Of a stretch of DNA of 32,787 bases, positions 15,157-22,058 are shown piece by piece. The notes below the pieces were generated by a model. It was not told the origin of the DNA and ran no database searches. It saw nothing but the letters and a program-made list of their open reading frames with translations. Origin of the DNA: Lachnospiraceae bacterium. Lineage in GTDB: Bacteria; Bacillota; Clostridia; Lachnospirales; Lachnospiraceae. How positions within the stretch are numbered: the stretch's first letter is position 1; each line of letters starts with the position of its first letter. A program made the position numbers and the translations under genes. Where the stretch lies: NCBI GenBank assembly GCA_020860755.1, contig JAJBTQ010000013.1, forward strand, positions 6,702 to 39,488, read 5' to 3'.

Positions 15157-15228
15157 ATGATCATTACAGTCATTATTCTTTTCATGGTAAATACGTTGCA
15201 TTGCAGAAAACAAAAAAGTATAATGTAG
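15157..15228 (+). CDS. Possible 23-residue hydrophobic peptide
   Basis: An ATG with a strong ribosome site (GAGGGGG, 7 bases upstream) opens a 23-codon frame. Its first half is a hydrophobic helix (MIITVIILFMV) and its end is basic (CRKQKSIM). It could be a small membrane peptide or a leader peptide. The frame contains the PP2C promoter and stops within its GTAGTC element. A TATACT at 15118-15123 could drive it, but no good -35 is seen. Short frames arise by chance, so this remains a candidate that rests mainly on the ribosome site. Confidence 0.35.
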   Translation: MIITVIILFMVNTLHCRKQKSIM

Positions 15229-15230
15229 TC
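15196..15230 (+). promoter_or_regulatory. Promoter of the PP2C gene, shared motif
   Basis: TTGCAT (15196-15201), 17 bases, TATAAT (15219-15224), then GTAGTC (15225-15230). Architecture and the 13-base GTATAATGTAGTC string match the promoter at 13623-13657, while the spacers differ. The start codon is at 15263. Confidence 0.7.
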
Positions 15231-15262
15231 GTAAGGGAGCAGCTACAGGACAAAGAGGTGCT

Positions 15263-16117
15263 ATGAGTTACGCGATACCTTACACCTGCATCAGCCACAT
15301 CGGCCGCTGCAGGCGCATGAATCAGGACAATTTTATCTGCGACGGACAATATATGGACCTGGGGGATGAATATGGGCTTGCCACCTGGGATCCTGCATCG
15401 GACCCTCTGCCGGATCCATGCGTGGTCAAAAGCGGGCTGACTTCGGACGAGCCGGCGCTGCTCGGCATTTTTGACGGGATGGGCGGCGAAGAATGCGGCG
15501 AGATGGCAGCGCTCCTCGCAGCAAAAGAGGCGGCAGGGACGCCGCTTGGCGGCGACCTGGAGGAGACGCTTACCTCTCTCTGTCAGAGAGCGAATGTCCG
15601 GATCTGCCGTTTTGCCGATCAAAATGGGGTACAGGTCATGGGAACGACCGCCGCTATGCTGGCGTTTGGTCCCGGCGATATCGCGCTCTGCAACATCGGA
15701 GACAGCCGGATCTATTGTTTTTCAGATGACAAGTTGGTACGGCTTTCCACAGATCATGTATGTGCGGTCCCCTACGGGAAAAAACCGCCTCTGTCCCAGC
15801 ATCTGGGAATTCCGCCGACGGAAATGCTGATCGAGCCCTACACGTCGAAACAGGACTATCGCGAAGGGGATATCTATTTGATCTGCTCGGACGGACTGAC
15901 CGATATGGTGCCCCCGGAAGAGATCACGGAGATCCTTGGAAGTATCGTGTCCCAAGCAGACGGGTCTGAATTTAGAACGATGAGGCGTGCCGTAAAAGCT
16001 GCCGGCGACAGTTTGGAGGCAGCCGCGCGGCGGCTGCTGGAGCGGGCGCTCGCAAACGGGGGGAAGGATAATATCACGATCCTTGTCTGCCGGATTTTAT
16101 CCCCAAAAGCGTCATAA
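15263..16117 (+). CDS. PP2C-family serine/threonine phosphatase
   Basis: The 284-residue metal-dependent phosphatase removes phosphate from Ser and Thr. It is the natural antagonist of the kinase two genes downstream. The motifs are complete: RMNQDNF (18-24), FDGMGGEECGE (70-80) with the metal-binding Asp71, GTTAAML (127-133), NIGDSRIY (144-151), SDGLTDM (209-215) and KDNITI (268-273). It carries an insertion after the first motif (about 28-62), longer than in PrpC/Stp. No transmembrane helix is seen, so it is cytoplasmic. AAGAGGTG precedes the ATG. It is followed by the zinc-ribbon, kinase and accessory genes on the same strand, with gaps of 27-68 bases and no terminator, so one operon is likely. 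Confidence 0.92.
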   Translation: MSYAIPYTCISHIGRCRRMNQDNFICDGQYMDLGDEYGLATWDPASDPLPDPCVVKSGLTSDEPALLGIFDGMGGEECGEMAALLAAKEAAGTPLGGDLEETLTSLCQRANVRICRFADQNGVQVMGTTAAMLAFGPGDIALCNIGDSRIYCFSDDKLVRLSTDHVCAVPYGKKPPLSQHLGIPPTEMLIEPYTSKQDYREGDIYLICSDGLTDMVPPEEITEILGSIVSQADGSEFRTMRRAVKAAGDSLEAAARRLLERALANGGKDNITILVCRILSPKAS

Positions 16118-16185
16118 TGATGAGATGAACCGGCATCAGCCGGGATGAAACGACAAAGTAGGTTTGGAAGAAAAGGAGAACAGAT

Positions 16186-16977
16186 ATGGCATTGTTTAAC
16201 AAAAGCGACTATGATCAACAGGGACCGAACACAAGCAGAGAAGATAATGAGGAGATCTTTGAGTTTAAGCCCGCCTCGACGGAGGAGGAACGGTTAAACG
16301 TTAAGCTTGATCAGCTGGACGGGGAACTTACCTCGCTCTATGCGCAGGTCGGAAAAGACTACTATGAGCAGAACATTGACAATCCGCAGGACGAGGAAAT
16401 GACGTCTCTGTTTCAGGGAATAGCGGATAAAAAGGAAGAGGTTGAACGCTGTACCGGGCAGCTTCGTACCTTAAAAGGGATCACTACCTGCAAGCACTGC
16501 GGGGCGGATATACTGGTGACGGATATGTACTGTGCCAACTGTGGAGAGAGGAACCTCTCCGAGATCACGATCGCGCCTGACGGCGGGAAATGTCCGAACT
16601 GCGGAGATCAAGTGAGTCCGGGACAACAGTACTGCAGTACCTGCGGGGCAAAAGTAAACGTTTCGGAGACGGCTGCACCGGAAGAATCCGAACCGGAGAA
16701 TCCGGCTGCGGAAGAGACTGCGGCGCAATCACCGGAGATGGAAGACACTGACTTCGAGAAGACTATGGTGTGGACATCCTCGACAGAGGAGCCTGCGGTA
16801 GAGGAGCCTGCAGCAGAGGAGCCTGCGGCAGAACAGCCTGCGGCACAGGAGTCTGCTGCGTCAGGGACTTCTCAATCCGAACCGAACGAACCCACAGCGT
16901 TTTGTACAAATTGCGGATCCCCGCTGGAGCCCGGGGATATTTTCTGTATTAATTGCGGACATAAAGTGGGGGAATAG
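16186..16977 (+). CDS. Soluble protein with three zinc ribbons
   Basis: The 263 residues comprise an N-terminal coiled-coil-like region (about 32-95), two adjacent zinc ribbons (C102, C105, C116, C119 and C136, C139, C150, C153) and an acidic Glu/Pro/Ala spacer. A third ribbon closes the protein (C240, C243, C254, C257). No membrane segment is present. The spacer contains EKTMVW (191-196), a Thr followed by hydrophobic residues after an acidic run. This resembles threonine sites phosphorylated by bacterial Hanks-type kinases and read by FHA domains. It lies between phosphatase and kinase, so a role as their substrate or adaptor is plausible but inferred. The ribosome site AAAAGGAG is strong. 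Confidence 0.75.
   Translation: MALFNKSDYDQQGPNTSREDNEEIFEFKPASTEEERLNVKLDQLDGELTSLYAQVGKDYYEQNIDNPQDEEMTSLFQGIADKKEEVERCTGQLRTLKGITTCKHCGADILVTDMYCANCGERNLSEITIAPDGGKCPNCGDQVSPGQQYCSTCGAKVNVSETAAPEESEPENPAAEETAAQSPEMEDTDFEKTMVWTSSTEEPAVEEPAAEEPAAEQPAAQESAASGTSQSEPNEPTAFCTNCGSPLEPGDIFCINCGHKVGE
16786..16860 (+). repeat. Five tandem 15-base coding repeats
   Basis: Five units of GAGGAGCCTGCGGYA or close variants encode EEPAV, EEPAA, EEPAA, EQPAA and QESAA in the zinc-ribbon protein spacer. The first three are nearly identical, the last two drift. Copy number may vary between strains without breaking the frame. Confidence 0.85.
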
Positions 16978-17008
16978 AAACATACAACGGAGGTAGCGCG
17001 AGGCTGCT

Positions 17009-19333
17009 ATGATGGAGAACAACATGCCGGACTGTGTCTGGCCGGAGTGGAAATTTGTAAAGCAGATAGGCCGGGGAGCCTATGGGACGGTCTATGAGGC
17101 CGTCCGCCATGATGAGTTCAATGTCGAAAGCCGCGCCGCGATCAAGGTGATCTCCATTCCGCAGGATCCGTCGGAACTGGATACACTTCGCACAGAGGGC
17201 CTGGATCAGGAGGCCTCCAGAACATATATGAGGAAGGTGGTGGATGCCTTTGTAGGCGAGGTCAAGATGATGATCGCGTTCAAAGGCGCCCCGAACATCC
17301 TCACGGTCGAAGATTATAAAGTGGTTGAGAGAGAGCATGAGATCGGATGGGACATTCAGATCCGCATGGAACTCCTCACACCGCTTTATTCTTATTTGGC
17401 GGACAAGACCCTGACTGAGGCGGAGGTGGCAAAGCTCGGCTGCGACATCTGCTCCGCTCTGGAGGTCTGTGCCACGAAGCATGTGATCCACAGGGATATC
17501 AAACCGGGGAATATCTTCATCGATGACTTCGGCACCTATAAGCTGGGTGATTTCGGGATCGCCAGGCAGATGGAAGACCTGACGACGGAAATGTCCCGAA
17601 AAGGAACCGGAAGCTATATGGCTCCCGAGGTGGAAAAGGGATTAAAGTACAATGCTTCAGTGGATCTGTACTCGCTCGGGCTGGTTCTGTATCTTTTGAT
17701 GAACCAGAACCGTCTGCCGTTTCTCGATCCGAAGAAACAGATTTTAACGCCGAACGACCGTGAACAGGCGATCCGCCGCAGGCTGGATGGCGAAAAGCTC
17801 CCGCCGCCCTGTGACGCATCCCCGAAGATGACGCAGATCATCTTAAGCGCCTGCGAGTATGATCCGAGCAGGAGGTTTGCCTCCCCGACGGCCATGAAGA
17901 CTGCGCTGCAGACGATCGTGAATGAGTCGTCTCATGGCCGCGGCAGAGCCGTGAATACCGCTGCGACGGCTTCAGCGGCTATGGCTGCAGGTGCCGCTGC
18001 GGCGCCGAAAAAGCCCTCGGCTGCAAGTGCCTCCCCACCGTCGAAAAAGCCCTCGGCTGCAAGTACCGCTGCACAGTCGAAAAATGTCTCGGCGCAGCCC
18101 GCAAAACAAAAGAAGAAACGAAAGACTTCCTTTTGGGTGATCCTGATCTGTATCATAGCGGCAGCGGCCGTCTGTGCCTGGCTGGCGCTTAGAACCGTGC
18201 AGTCCTATCGAAACGATCAGTATGATTCTCTTGTGGAGCAGCAGGCCGAAGACCGCGAGGCAGGAGAGCTGTCTGCGGAAGAGGATGCGTATGAACAGGC
18301 AGTTAAAATGTTTCCTGCCCGTCTGGAAAGCTATTACCAGCACGCGAAGACACTGCACGATAAGCCCGGAACGGAAGGAGAACCGGACTACACGGCCTGT
18401 GTCGACTTTATCGATGAGAATATTCTGCAAAACGACCGGATCGATCAGGATCAGAGCGGCATGACGGATATCTGGTATTTGTATGCGGACAGCCTGTTCC
18501 AAGAGGGGAACTACGAAGGAGCCGTAGACGGATATCTCAACCTGTTTGAGATCGGCACGAACGAGCCGCTGTATTATCAGTCCTATTCCATCGCACTGGC
18601 CTACGACGGGTATTACACAAAGGCGGAATCGATATTGGAAGAGGCCGAGAGTCTCGGTTTGGGAAATGACGGCATATACTATACCGAGGGAGAAGTGGAA
18701 AAGGCACGGCAGGAGTATGACGAGGCACTCGAGGATTTTGACCGCTGTATCCGCGCTTCCGGGGATGAGGACCTGATCGGAAGAGCTTATCTGGCATGCG
18801 CAGAGATCTACAGGACTGAAAACGAACCGGAAAAGGAACGGGAAGCCCTAATGTCCGCGAAGGACTACGACACCACAAAGCTCCCTCAGATCCTGCAGGA
18901 TCTGATCCAGGTGGATATGGACTTAGCCGAGACGATGTCGGACAATTCCGACATGGCTTCTGCATATCGGCAGGAGGCCATTGATACGTTGAATCAGGTG
19001 GTCGCAAAAGGGTGGGATACGTTCGTAACATACAACAATCTTGCTTTTTTGTATCAGCAGGAGGGTAATATAAGCGGGGCCTCCAACATTCTTCAATCCG
19101 TGGCGGATCGTTACGGCTCGGATTACCGCTGGCACAAGCGGAGCGCGTTTCTTGAGATCGCAAAGCAGGAAGCCAAAAGCGCCTCAGACAGAGATTACTC
19201 TACTTTTGCGGGTTACTACAACAAAGCGGTTGAACTGTATCAGGACTATTTAAGCGATGGCGGCGCATCGGATAATGAGATGAGTGTACTGGATCAGCAG
19301 TACAAGGAAGTGAAAAACGAAGGTTGGCTGTAA
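17009..19333 (+). CDS. Transmembrane serine/threonine protein kinase with extracellular TPR region
   Basis: The 774-residue Hanks-type kinase has GRGAYGTVYEA (21-31) and Lys46 (AAIKVI), a probable helix C Glu84, HRDIKPGN (161-168), DFG (181-183), GTGSYMAPE (199-207) and Arg289, so it should be active. A low-complexity Ala/Ser/Lys/Pro linker (about 315-370), a basic stop and one transmembrane helix (about 374-395) follow. The outer half (about 400-774) is rich in TPR-like helical pairs such as YADSLFQEGNYEGAVDGYL. It lacks the PASTA repeats of PrkC/PknB, so it probably senses something other than muropeptides. Two ATGs stand side by side at 17009 and 17012; GAGG lies 5 bases before the first. 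Its neighbours are the zinc-ribbon protein (31 bases) and the accessory gene (27 bases). Confidence 0.9.
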   Translation: MMENNMPDCVWPEWKFVKQIGRGAYGTVYEAVRHDEFNVESRAAIKVISIPQDPSELDTLRTEGLDQEASRTYMRKVVDAFVGEVKMMIAFKGAPNILTVEDYKVVEREHEIGWDIQIRMELLTPLYSYLADKTLTEAEVAKLGCDICSALEVCATKHVIHRDIKPGNIFIDDFGTYKLGDFGIARQMEDLTTEMSRKGTGSYMAPEVEKGLKYNASVDLYSLGLVLYLLMNQNRLPFLDPKKQILTPNDREQAIRRRLDGEKLPPPCDASPKMTQIILSACEYDPSRRFASPTAMKTALQTIVNESSHGRGRAVNTAATASAAMAAGAAAAPKKPSAASASPPSKKPSAASTAAQSKNVSAQPAKQKKKRKTSFWVILICIIAAAAVCAWLALRTVQSYRNDQYDSLVEQQAEDREAGELSAEEDAYEQAVKMFPARLESYYQHAKTLHDKPGTEGEPDYTACVDFIDENILQNDRIDQDQSGMTDIWYLYADSLFQEGNYEGAVDGYLNLFEIGTNEPLYYQSYSIALAYDGYYTKAESILEEAESLGLGNDGIYYTEGEVEKARQEYDEALEDFDRCIRASGDEDLIGRAYLACAEIYRTENEPEKEREALMSAKDYDTTKLPQILQDLIQVDMDLAETMSDNSDMASAYRQEAIDTLNQVVAKGWDTFVTYNNLAFLYQQEGNISGASNILQSVADRYGSDYRWHKRSAFLEIAKQEAKSASDRDYSTFAGYYNKAVELYQDYLSDGGASDNEMSVLDQQYKEVKNEGWL
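18006..18064 (+). repeat. Direct repeat in the kinase linker
   Basis: A 23-base string coding for KKPSAAS recurs at 18006-18028 and 18042-18064 (36-base period). A weaker third copy follows. The repeat is in frame, so slippage would change linker length by 12 residues. Confidence 0.8.
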
Positions 19334-19360
19334 CATAACGTGTAACGGAAAGGATTCGGC

Positions 19361-20248
19361 ATGGTATTGGATGAGCAGAATGAACTGGAATTTACCGAGA
19401 ATGCATGGGAGGCTCTCTATGACGCCGTGGACAGCACCTATTTTCGGGAGCAGGATGCGGATCTGATTTATAAGACTCTGCAGGGACGCCTGCATGCAAT
19501 CTCATTCGGAGACTATCTGAAGCGTTATATCTATCAGAAGGCGGAGATGGAGGAGCCGTTTGACAGCATTGACGTCAAAACCTATCAAAAGATCATACAG
19601 GGCGCGTTTATGGACAACCACACGCCGCAGTCCTTTTCCCCCACAACTGCCAAGTTAAGCGCGCTTGCGAAAAACTGGCTGACACAGCGGACAGTGAAGC
19701 GGGAAGTGGTTTTTCTGCTCGGCTTCGGGCTTGCTATGAGCGTGGAGGATGTGAATCAGTTTCTCACAAAGGCTCTGCGTGAGCAGGGGATCAACGCGAA
19801 AAACCCGTTTGAGGTGGTCTGCTGGTATTGTTTTAAAAACGGATACAGCTATCTGAAGTTTGAAAAGCTTTGGCAGATTTATCAGGAAACACCGGTCGAC
19901 TCCCTGAATATGGGTCTTCTTTACAGCGAAGAGACGATCGGGGCCCGGAATACGATGTATAATATTCACGACGACGCGGCACTGCTCGCCTTTCTGTCAA
20001 AGTTAAAGACAAGTGATAATCAGGCCAAAGTGAGTGTGACGGCTCTCAGGCATTTTATGTCGCTGTACGATGAGGCACGGGATCAGATCGCGGATATGTA
20101 CAACCGCACAGAGGAAGAAAATTTAAGCGGAAGGCTCTCGGAATACCGCAGCAGGCTTTCGGCCAGCGACCGGCTCTATGACTATGAAAAACAACAGCTT
20201 CTGGAAAAAAGCGGGAGGAAAAAAAGACGTATACCCGGGAAGACATAA
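19361..20248 (+). CDS. Kinase-linked accessory protein of unknown function (possibly the 5' part of a longer gene)
   Basis: The 295 residues are helical. They contain TVKREVVFLLGFGLAMSVEDV followed by NPFEVVCWYCFKNGYSYLKFE, given here in parts. This pattern, a fold-regulator-like segment with an alternating LAMSVEDVN motif, occurs in uncharacterised clostridial regulatory proteins, but no named family was recognised. The end (KSGRKKRRIPGKT) is basic and poorly ordered. The -1 frame continues as KKTYTREDITESDIEHVI into the next gene without a break. A run of seven A (20219-20225) lies exactly at the switch. The two may thus be one protein of about 430 residues. A good ribosome site (GGAAAGGA) precedes ATG 19361, and the kinase stop is 27 bases upstream. 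Confidence 0.65.
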   Translation: MVLDEQNELEFTENAWEALYDAVDSTYFREQDADLIYKTLQGRLHAISFGDYLKRYIYQKAEMEEPFDSIDVKTYQKIIQGAFMDNHTPQSFSPTTAKLSALAKNWLTQRTVKREVVFLLGFGLAMSVEDVNQFLTKALREQGINAKNPFEVVCWYCFKNGYSYLKFEKLWQIYQETPVDSLNMGLLYSEETIGARNTMYNIHDDAALLAFLSKLKTSDNQAKVSVTALRHFMSLYDEARDQIADMYNRTEEENLSGRLSEYRSRLSASDRLYDYEKQQLLEKSGRKKRRIPGKT

Positions 20249-20268
20249 CGGAGAGCGACATTGAGCAT

Positions 20269-20652
20269 GTGATCTGCTCTGCCATTCCGGTGGATCGTCA
20301 TGGCAACCTCACGCCCGGAAAAGCGTCTGGGTTAAACGATCAATTTTCCGGCAAGCGGTTCAGCCGTCAGCATATCCACGATATCCTGACCGGAAAGGCC
20401 GAGATCAACCGATTTGACCTGATCACGCTGAACTTTTTCGTTTTTTCCCAGAAGACAGAGGAGTTTTCGAGCGCGGAACAGCGCTATGGAAGCTTTATCG
20501 ACTCGACCAACAATATCCTGGAGGAATGTTTCCTCGGGCCTCTCTATATTGCAAATCCATATGAATGTTTCGTTTTAATGTGCATCCTGTCGGATGACCC
20601 GCTGGGCACCTATGCCGATGTCTGGGAACTTTCCTACGAGGCGGAATCATAA
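20269..20652 (+). CDS. Helix-turn-helix-like accessory protein (possibly the 3' part of the preceding gene)
   Basis: From GTG 20269 there are 127 residues, but the frame is open upstream to 20188 and reads sensibly from about 20224. The segment FSRQHIHDILTGKAEINRFD then LITLNFFVFS looks like an XRE-type helix-turn-helix (S-x-x-x-I-x-x-I-L-x-G-K-x-x-x-x-R-x-x-L-I). GTG 20269 has no ribosome site within reach: GGAG at 20250 is 15 bases away. No ATG or TTG exists upstream in frame. So either a frameshift near 20219-20225 joins it to the preceding protein, or a weak coupled start is used. It closes the kinase operon. No clear terminator follows, but the next promoter begins within 40 bases. Confidence 0.55.
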   Translation: MICSAIPVDRHGNLTPGKASGLNDQFSGKRFSRQHIHDILTGKAEINRFDLITLNFFVFSQKTEEFSSAEQRYGSFIDSTNNILEECFLGPLYIANPYECFVLMCILSDDPLGTYADVWELSYEAES

Positions 20653-20682
20653 GAAAAAAAGACGCAAAACAGGGTTCTTCTA

Positions 20683-20719
20683 CGAAAAAAGTTGCATTTT
20701 TCGCTCAATCTGTTATAAT
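20683..20719 (+). promoter_or_regulatory. Promoter of coiled-coil/3D protein 1 with a palindrome over the -35 box
   Basis: TTGCAT (20692-20697), 16 bases, then TATAAT (20714-20719). CGAAAAA (20683-20689) and TTTTTCG (20697-20703) form a perfect 7-base inverted repeat whose loop holds most of the -35 box. A repressor bound there would block the promoter. A second hairpin, GAAACAC (20720-20726) with GTGTTTC (20744-20750), begins in the 5' untranslated region. Confidence 0.6.
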
Positions 20720-20805
20720 GAAACACACTCACTCTTTACAAAAGTGTTTCGAACAGATGATAAGAAAGGGCAAATTTGTAACATATTTGTAGAGGAGAAA
20801 CCGTC

Positions 20806-21894
20806 ATGAAATGGAAAAAAGTGGTATTGAGTTCCACTTTCATCGGTTGTATCGCATGTATCAGCCCGCTTCAGGCATGGGCAGCCTCCTCTTCTGAGAT
20901 TCAGGCACAGATCGAGTCCTATATGGAGGATCTGGAAGACTCCCAGAAGAAAAGTGAGGAGCTTGAGGCTGAGATTTCTTCCAAACAGGAGGAAGTGGGT
21001 GCGCTTTACACCGAAGTGGAAGCCTTAAATATCGAAAAAGAAGTCTACTTTCAGGAGATGAAGACGCGGATCGCGTACTTCTACGAGGAGTCGCAGGGGG
21101 CCACGCTTCTGAGCACACTTTTGGGCTCCAGGAACTTTGCCGAGCTGATCAGCCGGATCCAGTTCCAACAGTCACTCTATGAGTATGATTCCGCTCGTTT
21201 GGATGAGTATCGGGATCTTGTGGAGGATATAGAGGACAAGGAGGATGCTCTGGAGACGGAGATTGATGACCTGGGCGATATGGTCGAGGAGCAGGTCGTA
21301 TTGCAGGCTACGCTGAATGCGACGATCTCCGACAAAGAATCGGAACTCGCCGATGCAAAGGCAGAAGAAGCCGCGGCGGCAGCAGCTGCAGCAGCGGCTG
21401 AGGCTGCGGCGAAAGAAGCGGAGAAACGGGCCAGCACGGATGCCATGGCGTATGCGATGACATCGACCTCGGATTCTTCGGATGAGACAGAGACAGTTTC
21501 CGAATCGGAGCCGGAGTCCAAGGAAGAGGAGTCCGCGCCCGAGGCGGAAGAGTCCTCAAGCAGTCAGGAGGAGCAGTCCTCTCCCGATTCGTCCGGAGCG
21601 GTATCGGAGTCGGGCACGACCAGCGGAGGGCAGCTTACCCGGAGCAAAGGCGTGGTCTACTATAACGGTCACAAGGAGACCTGGTATTCGGAGCGGGTGC
21701 TTCCCGGCGGAGGGTTAAATATCCCGGGACGGCACACGGATGAGCAGGGCCTTGTGCGGGATGGGGACGGCTATATCTGTGTTGCGAGCAGCGATTATCC
21801 GAAGGGAACCATCGTGGAGACATCGCTCGGGACCGGCAAAGTCTATGACTGTGGATGTGCCAGCGGAACCATCGACATTTATACCAATTGGTAA
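20806..21894 (+). CDS. Secreted coiled-coil protein with a 3D-like C-terminal domain, copy 1
   Basis: The 362 residues begin with a signal peptide (cleavage near LQAWA, residue 26). A long coiled coil (about 30-200) resembles CwlO/PcsB N-termini, including FYEESQGATLLSTLLGS. It ends in an Ala-rich run, followed by a Ser/Glu spacer (about 215-275). The last 80 residues (about 280-362) resemble the 3D domain of cell-wall hydrolases: GYICVASSDYPKGTIVE, then GKVYDCGCASGTIDIY. In this copy Cys replaces the Thr of the usual D-T-G, which the second copy keeps. The role is probably peptidoglycan remodelling; the catalytic ability of 3D-like domains is not settled. GAGGAG precedes the ATG. A terminator at 21914 closes it, so it is transcribed singly. 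Confidence 0.8.
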   Translation: MKWKKVVLSSTFIGCIACISPLQAWAASSSEIQAQIESYMEDLEDSQKKSEELEAEISSKQEEVGALYTEVEALNIEKEVYFQEMKTRIAYFYEESQGATLLSTLLGSRNFAELISRIQFQQSLYEYDSARLDEYRDLVEDIEDKEDALETEIDDLGDMVEEQVVLQATLNATISDKESELADAKAEEAAAAAAAAAAEAAAKEAEKRASTDAMAYAMTSTSDSSDETETVSESEPESKEEESAPEAEESSSSQEEQSSPDSSGAVSESGTTSGGQLTRSKGVVYYNGHKETWYSERVLPGGGLNIPGRHTDEQGLVRDGDGYICVASSDYPKGTIVETSLGTGKVYDCGCASGTIDIYTNW

Positions 21895-21913
21895 CTGTAA
21901 AATTTGAATATTC

Positions 21914-21946
21914 AAGACCCGGCGATTTGTCCGGGTCTTCTTTTTC
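21914..21946 (+). terminator. Intrinsic terminator between the two paralogues
   Basis: AAGACCCGG (21914-21922) and CCGGGTCTT (21931-21939) form a perfect 9-base stem with an 8-base loop, followed by CTTTTTC. The -35 box of the next gene starts one base later. Confidence 0.85.
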
Positions 21947-21974
21947 TTGCATTTTTTCATAAAACTGGTATAAT
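21947..21974 (+). promoter_or_regulatory. Promoter of coiled-coil/3D protein 2
   Basis: TTGCAT (21947-21952), 16 bases, TATAAT (21969-21974). It has the same -35 and spacing as the promoter of copy 1. The start codon is 84 bases downstream, and the leader can fold just before the ribosome site (22021-22030 with 22034-22042, one bulge). Confidence 0.65.
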
Positions 21975-22058
21975 AGACATACTCTCCCCCTGTTTTTTGG
22001 GCATGAAACAGATGGGTTCACATCCTGTATTTTATACGGATGACGAGGTGAAACTGGT

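Noticed and set aside
21360-21430. Ala-codon run as a trinucleotide repeat element
   Set aside because: It is an Ala-rich end of a coiled coil with mixed codons, present in both paralogues, and needs no separate explanation.
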